Shown: in pieces, positions 44,427-55,483 of the stretch
How positions within the stretch are numbered: the stretch's first letter is position 1
Layout: each line of letters starts with the position of its first letter
DNA from: Prado023 sp963714995
GTDB taxonomy: Bacteria; Actinomycetota; Actinomycetes; S36-B12; CAIYMF01
Assembly: GCA_963714995.1 (NCBI GenBank)
Contig: CAVQQP010000003.1
Coordinates: 1 to 64,000, forward strand
DNA length: 64,000 nucleotides
Direction of reading: 5' to 3'
Translations under genes and position numbers: made by a program
Notes under the pieces: model-generated
What the model was told of the DNA's origin: nothing
Databases searched by the model: none
What the model saw: only the letters and a program-made list of their open reading frames with translations

Positions 44427-47400
44427 TCAGTCCGCCATCACCGTGCGGATGGGTGCCTGCACATCATCGGCCAAGGGCTGGGGCAGTGTCACGGTGCGGT
44501 AGCCCTCCAGGCGGACCAGTACCGAACCCGAGGCATCGGTGACGAGGCAGTCGAACCCGTCCGGCCCCTGCTGGGCGGTGACGGTCAGCGGACCCTCGGC
44601 GGCCTCGCCCGCTGAGCCCAGCACGACGGCACGGGTCACGTGCGTGGGCAGGGCCAGGCGGCCCGTCCCGACCGACCTCCCAGAGCCCGGCGGCCTGGAA
44701 GCACAGCTCGATCAGGCGGGGTGCGGCCTGGGTCGGCTGGTCACTCGGGACGTGGTTGGCCGGGAGGTCGGCGGCGAACTGCGCCGCCGAGCGGTCCCCG
44801 TCGCGCCACGCGGCGTCGATCACCTGGTAGGCCGGGCCGTGGAAGTACATCGCGTAGACGTCGTCCGCCGCGCACCTCCGCACCCTGCCGCGCCGGCGGG
44901 TCCTGGTGCTCGCCGTCGGGTGCCGACCTGGTGAGCCGGACGAGCCCGGTGAAGTGCGTCGTCCGGGTCGGGGCGTCGGACCCGGGCAGCTGGCGCTCGG
45001 CCTCGATCCGGCACTCGGCCAGCAGGTCGTCGCCGTCGGGACGCAGCAGGGCGGTGATCTCGATCGTGCGCGGCTCATCGCGGTAGAACTTCAGCGGGGC
45101 GAGGAAGTCGACGTCCTCGACGGCGGCCAGCGACCACTCCGGCGCCAGCAGTCGGGCCACCTCGACCATGCCCTCGATGCCCATCACGCCGGGCAGCAGG
45201 GCGGTGACGCGGTCACCTCGGTGGTCGTCGAGGAACGGCTGCTCCTTCGGGTCCAGCGTGGTGTGCACCGTGATCCCGTAGTTGACGCTGTCGCGCACGA
45301 CCTCGCCGACCATCGGGCCGGCCTGGGCGCACGCCTCGGCGAACGCTGCGGGGTCCACCCCGCCGGTCGGGTCGAACTCGGCGGCCATCATGCCCAGGGT
45401 GCCGGCCACCACGACCTCGCCCGCGGGCACGCCGCTGGTGAGCTCGCGACGGATCCAGGCGATCCCCGCCTGCGGGGGCAGCATCTGGACGCCGGCGGCC
45501 TCCATGATCTTCGGGATCGACCCGCGGGTGGCCATCCCGATGCCGCCCCACGCGGTCCAGTCCAGCGCGATCGCGTGGGTGTCCGGACGGGTGCGCCGCA
45601 TGCTGCTGGCGATCTTGCACAGCAGGTCGTTCGCGGCGGCGTAGTCGGTCTGGCCGGCGTTGCCGAACCGGCCGGCCACCGAGCTGAACCCGACGGTGGC
45701 GCCGATCGGCATGTCGCCGGCCGCGCTCATCAGGTTGAACCAGCCGTCGGCCTTGACGCCGAAGACGAGCTCGAACTCGGCGCGCTCCTTCTTCGCCAGG
45801 CCCTTGCTGATCTCCAGCCCGGCTGCGTGCAGCAGGACGTCGATGCGACCGTGCGCCGCGCGGATCTGCTCCACGATCGCCGCGACCGCCTCGCCGTCGC
45901 GCAGGTCGACGCAGTGGTAGTGCGCCGTCCCGCCCGCACTGGTGACGGCCTCGATCGCGGTCAGGGCGGAGGCCAGGCGCTCGAAGCGCGCCAGCTCCCG
46001 CTCGATGAGCACCGGGGTCGGCTTCTCGCCGCGGGCGGTGATCTGCTCGGCCAGGAACGGCTTCATGCTGTCCGGGTCGCTCAGGTAGCGCTGCAGCTCG
46101 GGGTCATCGGTGTCCGGGGCGGCCGCGAGGTCGAGCAGGTGGAACGTGCCCCCGGAGGCCTTCGCCAGGTCGGCGGTGATCGCCGACACGATGCTGCCGG
46201 CAGCCCCGGTGATCAGGAACACGGAGTCGCTGGTCAGCTCCATGGCGCCCGGGAGGGGCGCCTCGACGGCGGGGAACGGCTGGGTGCTCAGGCCCACGCC
46301 CCAGCGAAGGTCACCGAGGTGGCCGATCTCGACGCAGCCCGGGTCGGCCAGCGCCTCAGCGATCAGCGTGTCGGCCAGGGCCGCGGTCTTGCGGCTGGCG
46401 GGGAAGTCCACGGCCTTGACCAGGACGTCGGCCCGCTCGCGCTTGTAGGACTTGGCGAACCCGACGACCGTTCCACCCAGCGGGGCCGTGGCGCCGGTCG
46501 CGCCGTAGCCGTGCTGCCCACCGAGGCGGGAGCCGGTGACGAGGAAGGGCTTGTCGTCGATCACCTGGTGGAACAGCGCGTGCAGCGCGACCACGCGCCG
46601 ACGCAGGGCCTCGCGCCATGCGGCCAGGTCCATGGCGTCGGTCGAGCCCTCGTCGTCGAGGGCCGGCAGCCAGAACACGCCGGTCAGGGGTGACTCGGTG
46701 GTCCAGCCCGCCACGGCGGCGAGCAGGTCGTCGGTCGGCGTCTCGGCCTCCAGCGCCAGGACGTCGGCGCCCAGGCTGGTCAGCTTCTTGACCAGGGCCT
46801 TGCCCACGCCGCCCTCATCGAGGACGACCAGGATCCGGGAGTCCGCACCGAGGGTGACCCCGGTGGCGGTGCAGGCGCCCAGGTCGGGGCGCAGGGCCGG
46901 GACCGGGACCCGCCGCGGCAGGGCGTCGACGGCCGCGAAGTCACCGACGAACGCCGGGGCGGTCGCGGCGGCGGTCGTCGCTGCCGGCGCAGCCTCGGCT
47001 GCCGGGGCGGCCTCGCCTGCCGCGGGTGCGGCGGTGGCGGGTTGGATGCCGGTCTTGTCGCGGACCCAGCCGATGACGTGGGTGAGGGTGGGGAAGTCGC
47101 GCAGTTGGAGGTTCTCGTCGCGTTCGACGTTGAACTTGTCGCGGACGGCGGCGAAGACCTCGGCCTGCTTGACGGTGTCGACGCCGAGGTCGGCCTCGAG
47201 GTCGAGGTCCAGGTCGAGCAGCTCGGCGGGGTAGCCGGTCATCTCGGCCACGATGGTCACGACGGCGTCGGTGACCTCGTCGGCTGCGGGGGCTGCAGGT
47301 GCAGCCGGGGCGGCGGTGGGTTGGTAGTCGATTCCGACGGTGGAGTGGTCGGTTTCGACTACCACCGCGGGGTGCGGCGGCGGTGGGTTGGATGCCGGTC

Positions 47401-50400
47401 TTGTCGCGGACCCAGCCGATGACGTGGGTGAGGGTGGGGAAGTCGCGCAGTTGGAGGTTCTCGTCGCGTTCGACGTTGAACTTGTCGCGGACGGCGGCGA
47501 AGACCTCGGCCTGCTTGACGGTGTCGACGCCGAGGTCGGCCTCGAGGTCGAGGTCCAGGTCGAGCAGCTCGGCGGGGTAGCCGGTCATCTCGGCCACGAT
47601 GGTCACGACGGCGTCGGTGACCTCGTCGGCTGCGGGGGCGGCAGGTGCGCCGGGGCGGCGGTGCGGTTGGTGTCGATTCCGACGGTGGCAGTGGTCGGTT
47701 TCGACTAGCCGCCGCGGCGGGTGCGGCGGCGGCGGTGGGCTGGATGCCGGTCTTGTCGCGGACCCAGCCGATGACGTGGGTGAGGGTGGGGAAGTCGCGC
47801 AGTTGGAGGTTCTCGTCGCGTTCGACGTTGAACTTGTCGCGGACGGCGGCGAAGACCTCGGCCTGCTTGACGGTGTCGACGCCGAGGTCGGCCTCGAGGT
47901 CGAGGTCCAGGTCGAGCAGCTCGGCGGGGTAGCCGGTCATCTCGGCCACGATGGTCACGACGGCGTCGGTGACCTCGTCGGCTGCGGGGGCAGCGGCGGC
48001 TGCGTGCTGTGGCGACGGGTGCCGGCAGCCGGGGCGCCGGGGCAGCGACAGCGGACGCCGCGGGTGCGGCGGCGGTCGGCTGGATGCCGGTCTTGTCGCG
48101 GACCCAGCCGATGACGTGGGTCAGGGTCGGGAAGTCGCGCAGCGCCACGTTGTCGTCGCGCTCGATGGCGAAGCGATCCCGGACGGCGGCGAAGACCTCG
48201 GCCTGCTTGACGGTGTCGACGCCGAGGTCGGCCTCGAGGTCCAGGTCGACGTCGAGGAGCTCGGCCGGGTACCCGGTCATCTCCGAGACGATCGCGATGA
48301 CGGCGTCGGTGACCTCGTCGGCAGCCGGTGCAGCGGCGACGACCGGTGCCGCAACGGGTGCCGCGGCAGGGGTAGCCGGCACAGCGGCAGGGGCAGCCGT
48401 GACGGGTTGGATGCCGGTCTTGTCGCGGACCCAGCCGATGACGTGGGTCAGGGTCGGGAAGTCGCGCAGCGCCACGTTGTCGTCGCGCTCGATGTCGAAC
48501 TTGTCGCGGACGGCGGCGAAGACCTCGGCCTGCTTGACGGTGTCCACGCCGAGGTCGGCCTCGAGGTCCAGGTCGACGTCGAGGAGCTCGGCCGGGTAGC
48601 CGGTCATCTCCGAGACGATCGCGACGACGTCGGCGACCAGCGGGTCCACGACCGGGGCGCTGGGGGCTGCGGCGGGCGCGGCTGCCGGGGCCGCCACCGG
48701 GGCGGGGGCGGCGGCGGGTGCCGGAGCGGGTGCCGCGACCGGGGCAGTTGGCGGGACAGCAGCGAACGCCGCGGCAGGGGCAGCCGGAGCCACGGGGACG
48801 GCGGGCGCAGCCGGGGCGGCCGGAGCGGCGGACGGGGCGCCGGTGTCGACGATGCGCAGTCGGTGATGGTCCACCTCGAGGGTGGCGCCGGCCCGGCCGG
48901 CAGCGGCGGCCAGCCAGCGCTCCCACGCGGCCGGGTCCACGATCCGGTAGGCATGGCCCAACTCGCTGGGGGCACGACGACGACCGTCGGGCATGGGGGT
49001 CCAGCGCAGCAGCGTCATGGCGATCTGGGAGCCGAAGCCGGCGGCCAGGCGCAGCGCGTAGTTCACCGGGTAGGCGCCGCCGAGGGACAGGTTCAGGGTG
49101 CCGAGCTCCGGGTCGGGCTCCTTGTAGTTGGGCACCGGCGGGACGATGCCGGTCTCCAGGGCCTTGATCGCCACGACGTCCTCGATGCCGGCGCCCATGG
49201 CGTGGCCCGTGAAGCCCTTGGTGTTGGTGATCACGATGGAGCTCGCGGCGGCACCGAACACGCGGCGCAGCGCGTTGACCTCCGCGGCGGCCGAGCCGCC
49301 CCGGGCCGGGGTGTAGGTCTCGTGGGACACGAACACCGTCTGCGGGGCGATCTGCGTGCGGTTGATCCCGCGGGCCTCGGCGGTGCGCACGAGGCTCTCC
49401 ATGACCTGGCCGACGTGGTCGACGTCCAGGCGGGTTCCGTGGAAGGCGCTGTTGGCGGTGACCGATGGCGAGCACCTCGCAGATCGGCTGCAGGCCACGC
49501 TCGCGCACGGCCTCGGCGGACTCGACGACGAACGCCGCAGCGCCCATGCCGACGACCATCCCGTGGCGACGGCGGTCGAACGGAGTCGCCACCTCGCTGA
49601 CGACGTCACCGGTGGCGGCGGCCCCGGAGGCCAGGAAGCCCGACCCGACCCAGGGCAGCAGCACGTCGCTGGTCACGTCGTCGGCGGACACCACGACCAC
49701 GCGGCGGCAGCGTCCGGTGCGGATCCAGTCCTCGGCCAGCGACACGGCCTGGGTGGTGCTGGCGCACGCGGCGTTGATCTGGGTGTTCGGCCCGCGGGCG
49801 CCGATCATCTCGGCGAACTGGGAGTGGCCCATGGCCAGGCAGCGGAAGATGAAGCGGCGGTCGTACTCGAAGCGCTCGACCTCCAGCAGGTGGCGCAGCT
49901 CGGCCAGGCGACGGTCGACCTCGGCGGCAGCCGGCTCGGTGCCGGTCATCCGGGCGCGGACGGCCTCGAGGGCCAGGACCTGCTCGCGCCGGCCCCGGTC
50001 GGTCATGTACTTCTCGATGTCGGCCGCGAACTCCCCGTATCCCGGGAACGCCGAGGCGAAGATGACGCCGGTGTCATCGCGCATCGACTCCGGCAGGCCC
50101 CACTTCTCGGGCAGCATCGTGCCCAGGGTCGTGGACCGGTAGTGCATGACCAGGGGGATGCCCGCGTCGCGCAGGGCGTCGAGCCCCGCTCCGAGCGCCA
50201 GGCGGGTGGTGCGGTCCAGGGCAGCGTCGCGGGCCGCGTCGACGCCGAACTCCGCCACGACGTCCAGGGGTGCGCCGCGGCCAGCCAGCTTGATGACGCC
50301 GGCCTCGTCGTCGATCAGCTCGAACACCGGGTCCTGCCCGGCCTTCTTCACCAGGCGGGTGATCCGCTTGTCGACGATCGCCTCGCGGAAGCGGTGCGGG

Positions 50401-53400
50401 ATCACGTCGATGAACTGCTGGCCGTCGAGGATGCGCGCGAGGTTCTCGTCGTCGAACACCCGGTCGACTCCGGGCAGGCCCAGCGCGGCGCCGGTGATCG
50501 CCACCGGAGCCGTCGAGACCTGCGTCGGCCCACCGGTGGACGCCGGCGCGCCGACGACGCCGGGCTCGCCGGAGTACACCCGAAGCCCCTGCTCCAGCAC
50601 GCCGGCGAACAGCCGGCCCAGTTCCTCGTAGCGGGCGGTCGACATGGGGATCCTCGGGGTCGGGGCGGACGTGGTGACGGAAGCCGCGGGGGCGGCCGGT
50701 GCGGCCACCGGTGCGGCTGCGGCGGGAGCCGCTGGGGGAGTCGGCGCCGTGGCGGGTGCGGCGGCCGGGGACGCGACCGGCGCAAGGCCCAGCCCGGAGG
50801 CGTACAGCCCGCAGAGCGCCTGGTTGAACGACGCGATGTCGCCGAACTTCGGGTGATTGGTGAACAGTGCCAGGACGTCGTCGTGCTGGGAGCCGAGCAC
50901 CTCCTCGACGAAGCCGTGCAGGGCCTTCTTCGGCCCGACCTCGACGAACACGCGGGCGCCGGCCTCGTAGAGGGTGTGCAGGCCCTTGACGAACTGCACC
51001 GGCTCGGCGATCTGCCGGCCGAGGATCTCGAGCATGTCCTCGGTGCTGGCCCGCTCCGGGTAGAACTCCCCGGTCACGTTGGCCACGATCGGCAGCTGAG
51101 GTCCGCGGACCTCGAGCCGGCGCATGGCGACCTTCAGGGGCTCGCTGGCGCCCGCCACGATCTGCGTGTGGAAGGCGTGCGACACCGGGATCCGCATGGC
51201 GGTCATGCCCGCGGCCTGGAATGCGGCCACGGCGGACTCCACCGCGGTCGTGGCCCCACCGATGACGGCCTGGGTGTTGGAGTTGATGTTGGCGACGACG
51301 ACGTAGCCCTCGACCTCGGCCACGATCCGCTCGATGTCGGCCAGCGGGCCGAACACGGCAGCCATCGCGCCGTTGTCGGCCTGCGAGACGTGGGTCATCT
51401 CGCGGCCGCGTGCGCTGACGGCCTCGAGCGCCGCGTCGAAGGAGAGCGCGCCGGCGGCCACCAGTGCCCCGTACTCGCCGAGGCTGTGCCCCATCACCAG
51501 GTCCGGGGTGATCCCGTAGGCGGCCAGCAGCTGGGCCATGGCAGCGTCGGTGGTCAGCACCGCGGGCTGGGTGATCTCGGTCTGCAGCAGCTGGGCGTTG
51601 AGCCGCGAGACGGCCTCGGGGTCCGCGGCGTCGGCGAACACGTACTCCGACAGCGGCTTGCCCAGCAGCGGGGTCATGATCCGGTCGGCCTCGTCGTAGA
51701 TGTCGCGGACGATCGGCTCGTGCGCGCGCAGCTCGGCGAGCATGTTGACGTACTGCGACCCCTGGCCGGTGAACAGGAACGCGACCTTCGGGGCCGGTCC
51801 GCGGCCGACGAACACGCCCTGGGAGCGCAGCAGCTTCCACATGGCCGGGTTGTTGGCGCCGAACGCGCCGATGGCCTTGTCGGCCTTCTTGGCCAGGTCG
51901 GCGGCGTCGGCGTAGTCGATCGCCACGCGGATCGCGGCGTCGGCCAGGGCCGGGTCAGGTGCCCCCGGGGCGGGGGTCCGCCCGGCGGCGGCCTCGGCGG
52001 CCAGCGCCGTCAGCTGGGCGACCACGTCGGCCTCGTCGCGGCCACCGACCACGGCGGCCCCGCGCAGGGGTGCCTTGCGTGCGGCGGGGGCCGCCACCAC
52101 CGGAGCCGCGGCTGGCGCGGCGGGCGCGGTGGCGGCGGTGGGCGCGGTGGTCGACCCGGGGATGTCGGCGCCGGCGAACACGCGCGCGGCGTCGGGTGCG
52201 CGGTGCCGACCGGGCACGTACTCCTCGAGGGCCACGTGGAAGTTCGTGCCGCCGAAGCCGAAGGCGCTGACGCCCGCGCGACGGGGATCGGACCCGGAGT
52301 GGGTCCACTCGCGCAGCTCGGTGTTGACGCGGAACGGAGTCGCGGCCCAGTCGACGTTCGGGTTGGGGTCGTTGAAGTGCAGGCTGGGGGGGAGCACCTT
52401 GTCGTTCAGGCTCATGATCGTCTTGAACAGGCCCGCCGCGCCGGCGGCCGCCTTGAGGTGACCGATGTTCGACTTGACCGACCCGAGGGCGATCGACCCG
52501 GGTGCCGCCCCGTGGGCCGCGAAGATCTCGTCGAGGGCGCCGAGCTCGGTGGCATCGCCGACCCGGGTCGAGGTGCCGTGCGCCTCGAGCATCCCGATCG
52601 AGACCGGATCGGCTCCCGCGTTCTCCCACGCCCGGGCGACAGCGAGCTTCTGCCCGATCGGGTTGGGGGCGGTGATGCCCTTGCCCTTGCCGTCCGAGGA
52701 GCCGCCGATGCCGAGGATGACCGCGTACACGTGGTCCCCGGCCCGCTCGGCGTCCGACAGTCGCTTGAGGACGAACAGGGCCGCACCCTCGCCCATCACG
52801 AAGCCGTCGGCGCCGGCGTCGAACGGACGGGTTCCGGTGGCCGACAGGGCGCCGATCTTGCAGAAGCGCACGAACGCCCCGGGACCCATGTTGTGGTCGA
52901 TGCCGCCGGCGATGGCGGCGTCGTAGTGGTGGGCCTGCAGGCCGGCGATCGCCGCGCTCATGCCGGCCAGCGCCGACGCGCATGCGGCATCCGTGGTGAA
53001 GTTGGGCCCACGCAGGTTGAAGAGCGCGGCGACCCGGCCGGCCATGATGTTGGCCAGCTCGCCGGGCATCGTGTCCTCGGTGATGGTGGGCAGGCCGGAG
53101 ACGAACCGCTCGCGGGCCTCGCTGCGGATCGCCGCCTGCACCTCCGCCGGCAGGGCCGCGAACGACGGGGACAGGGTCAGCTCGCGGTCGAACTCGGGGT
53201 AGGCGATGCGCAGCGTGGTGCGCACGTACTTGTCCCCGCCGAGCGCGCTGCCGAGGATCACGCCGACACGGTCGGAGTCCACGTCCCAGCTGGGCCACCC
53301 GGCGTCGAGCAGGGCCGAGCGCGCAGCGCTGACCGACCACATCTGGCCCTCGTCGAAGTGCGCGCGCCACGCTCGGCGGCACGGGCAGCTTCCACGCCAT

Positions 53401-53628
53401 CGGCTCCCACGGGAACTCCCGGACCCAGCCGCCGATCTTCGAGTACGTCTTGTCCTCGGGGCTGTACGGGTCGGCGTCGTAGAACAGCTCCGGGTCCCAC
53501 CGCTCGACGGGCACCTCGCTGATGGAGTAGCGGCCCCCACGGATGTTGGACCAGAAGTCCTGGGCGGTGGGGGCGTCGGGCATGATCGCGCTGACGCCGA
53601 CGACGGCGATCGGCTCGGGCTGTGTCAT
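44427..53628 (-). CDS. PUFA-synthase-like multidomain lipid synthase (KS-AT-KS-5xACP-KR-DH)
   Basis: About 3064 residues; seven single extra bases (near 53388, 49467, 48022, 47660, 47371, 44880, 44662) split it into open frames, and 9202 minus 7 is divisible by three. KS1 (5-460): DAACASALAG, EAHGTSTRVGD, KSNIGHLKA. AT (600-925): MGHSLGEYGAL. KS2 (1030-1540): INAACASTTQ, with unusual SHETYTPARGG and NTKGFTGHAMG. Five ACP repeats (about 1666-2190), each EADLGVDTVKQAEVFAAVRD with Thr at the pantetheine site. KR (2240-2740): LITGAAGS, GNAGQTDYAAAN. Hot-dog DH (2790-3064): DDHRGDRVTALLPG. Start ATG 53628 has AGGAGA upstream. Product unknown; related by layout to PfaA and other secondary-lipid synthases. 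Confidence 0.85.
47044..47991 (-). repeat. Three identical 250-bp tandem copies encoding ACP repeats 3-5
   Basis: 47044-47293, 47390-47639 and 47742-47991 appear identical by eye over 250 bp; the two further ACP units (starting 48082 and 48409) are diverged versions. Unit spacing is 327-352 bp. Linkers between the identical units hold a near-palindromic segment not seen elsewhere. Copy number may be wrong in an assembly or vary between strains. Confidence 0.85.
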
Positions 53629-53671
53629 GTCATGTCTCCTGGGGGAAGCGCGCGGGGACTGTCAGGAAGGG

Positions 53672-55336
53672 TCAGGCGTACAGCACGTCGGCCAGTGCTG
53701 TCATGTCGGAGATGAGACCTGCCTGTGCGGCGCGGATGGCGTCCAGCCGCAGGGTGCTCGGCAGGGTGGCGGTCAGGCCGAGGCTGGGGTCGGCGGAGCC
53801 GATGACCCAGCGCATGCCCTCCTCGCCGGCCTTCATCGCGGCCTCGCGGGCGAAGACCCGGGCGATGATGGCCAGGGCGTCGGCGTCGAAGCGCCGGTTG
53901 GCCTTCTCCGCCAGCGTCCCGTCGGCGGCAGCCGCGGCACGCCGGCACAGCGCACCGGCACACTCCACGTTGGCCACCAGCTCGCCGAGGCGGAACAGCA
54001 CGTGCTGGTTGCGCGTGAGCCGACCGGCCTGGCATGCCGAGAAGACCCCGGCCAGGGCCTCGAACGCCAGCGCGGAGACGTCAGCCCCGACCTTCGGGCT
54101 GCGGGCGTGCAGGGCGCTCATCTCCTGGGCGGCAGCCAGGTAGTAGCCGCCGCGGGACTTCAGGTGCTCCTGCCAGCGGTCGCGGGCGATGGTCATCTCG
54201 AGGATCTCGGAGGTGCCCTCGTAGATCGTCGTGATCCGCACGTCGCGCTTGATCTTCTCGACCGTGTACTCGCGGGTGAACCCGTAGCCGCCGAGGGCCT
54301 GGATGGCATCCTCGGCCGCCCGGTTGCCGGACTCGGTGGCCAGGTACTTGGCGATGGCGCCCTCGGTGTTCAGCGCGCCGTCGGGGCCCTCACCGGCGTC
54401 GATGCGCGTGGAGGTCTCCTCGATGAAGGCGCGCGCGGCCTCGAGGCGGGCGACGTGCGGGACGATCAGCTTGTGGGTGTAGCCCTGCTTCTCGGCCAGC
54501 GGTGACCCGCCGGAGATGCGCGTCTTGGAGTACTCGATCGCGCGGTCGACGGCCTCCCAGCCGCCGCCGAGGCCGAACGCGGCCACCATCACGCGGGTGT
54601 AGCCGAAGACCTGCTGGGCCTGCACGAGGCCCTTGCCCTCGACGCCGCCGATCATGTTCTCGATCGGCACCTCGACGTTGTCCAGGTACAGCGCCGCGGT
54701 GTTCGACAGCCGGATGCCGTGCTTGTCCTCGGGCTTGGCGCTGGTGAAGCCCTCGGTGCCCTTCTCCAGGACGAACCAGGTCGGCCCGCCGGGGGCCAGG
54801 GCCAGGATCGTGGTGGCGTCGGCGATCGTGCCGTTGGAGATCCACTGCTTGGCGCCGGTGATCCGGTAGCCGGTGACCTCGCCGTCGACCTCGATCGGGA
54901 CCGCCTTGGTCTTCATCGCGCCCAGGTCGGAGCCGGCCTCGGGCTCGGTGGCGCCGTACGCGAACACCATGCCGTCCTCGGCGATCGCCCCCAGCCACTT
55001 CTCCTTCTGCTCCTCGGTCGCGCCGACCAGGATCGGGTCGCTGCCCAGGAAGGTCGCGAAGATCGCGGTGGCCAGGCCGATGTCCTTGCGGGCCATGACC
55101 TCGCAGAGCAGGTAGGAGTCGAACGCCCCGCCGCCCATGCCGCCGTAGGCCTCAGGGACGAAGACCAGCTGGATGCCCAGGTCGGTCGACATCGCGCGCA
55201 CCGTGTCCTCGGGGCAGATGTCCTCGTGGTCGAGCTCCAGCTGGCGCTCGGGCGGCAGCGCATCGGAGAGGTACTCCTTCAGGCCGTCCAACATCAGGCC
55301 GAGCGTCTCGGCGTCCAGCCCCTGATCAGTGTTCAT
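53672..55336 (-). CDS. Acyl-CoA dehydrogenase family protein with C-terminal extension
   Basis: A 554-residue FAD enzyme. Landmarks: FVPEAYGGMGGGAFDSYL, MVFAYGATEPEAGSDL, YRITGAKQWISNGTIADATT, FGYTRVMVAAFGLGGGWEA, ALGGYGFTREYTVEKIKRD and TTIYEGTSEILEM, with the catalytic-base Glu in YEGTSE. About 150 residues beyond the core form an extra helical domain, as in very-long-chain or FadE-type members. GGAGGAAACG before ATG 55336 gives a strong start; the synthase begins 43 bp after its stop. It probably introduces or handles a 2,3-double bond in the synthase product or precursor, an inference from position. Confidence 0.88.
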   Translation of the reverse strand: MNTDQGLDAETLGLMLDGLKEYLSDALPPERQLELDHEDICPEDTVRAMSTDLGIQLVFVPEAYGGMGGGAFDSYLLCEVMARKDIGLATAIFATFLGSDPILVGATEEQKEKWLGAIAEDGMVFAYGATEPEAGSDLGAMKTKAVPIEVDGEVTGYRITGAKQWISNGTIADATTILALAPGGPTWFVLEKGTEGFTSAKPEDKHGIRLSNTAALYLDNVEVPIENMIGGVEGKGLVQAQQVFGYTRVMVAAFGLGGGWEAVDRAIEYSKTRISGGSPLAEKQGYTHKLIVPHVARLEAARAFIEETSTRIDAGEGPDGALNTEGAIAKYLATESGNRAAEDAIQALGGYGFTREYTVEKIKRDVRITTIYEGTSEILEMTIARDRWQEHLKSRGGYYLAAAQEMSALHARSPKVGADVSALAFEALAGVFSACQAGRLTRNQHVLFRLGELVANVECAGALCRRAAAAADGTLAEKANRRFDADALAIIARVFAREAAMKAGEEGMRWVIGSADPSLGLTATLPSTLRLDAIRAAQAGLISDMTALADVLYA

Positions 55337-55449
55337 CGTTTCCTCCTACGCGGACTTCCCGCTCAGGCTAGGGGCGCGATGGGTCGCGATGGGCGGTCGA
55401 AGTGACCCCGTTGGCGGGACCTAGGACTGTTACCGGTGGGTATCGGTCT

Positions 55450-55466
55450 CGGGGCGCTCAGCCCCG
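55450..55466. terminator. Small hairpin downstream of pfaD
   Basis: CGGGGC-GCTCA-GCCCCG, a 6-bp stem with 5-base loop, lies 18 bases after the pfaD stop on the minus strand and before the acyl-CoA dehydrogenase gene. It may be a weak terminator or attenuator inside the island. Confidence 0.35.
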
Positions 55467-55483
55467 ATGCCCGGGCCCCGGGA

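Noticed and set aside
47044..48640. Regularly spaced repeats resembling a CRISPR array or minisatellite
   Set aside because: Unit length is about 250 bp with 77-102 bp linkers and each unit encodes a carrier-protein fold in one frame.
49356..53522. 1388-codon open frame on the plus strand opposite the synthase
   Set aside because: Arg/Gly/His-rich composition with no domain; the minus strand carries KS, AT and KS2 motifs. Long antisense frames are expected at this GC content.
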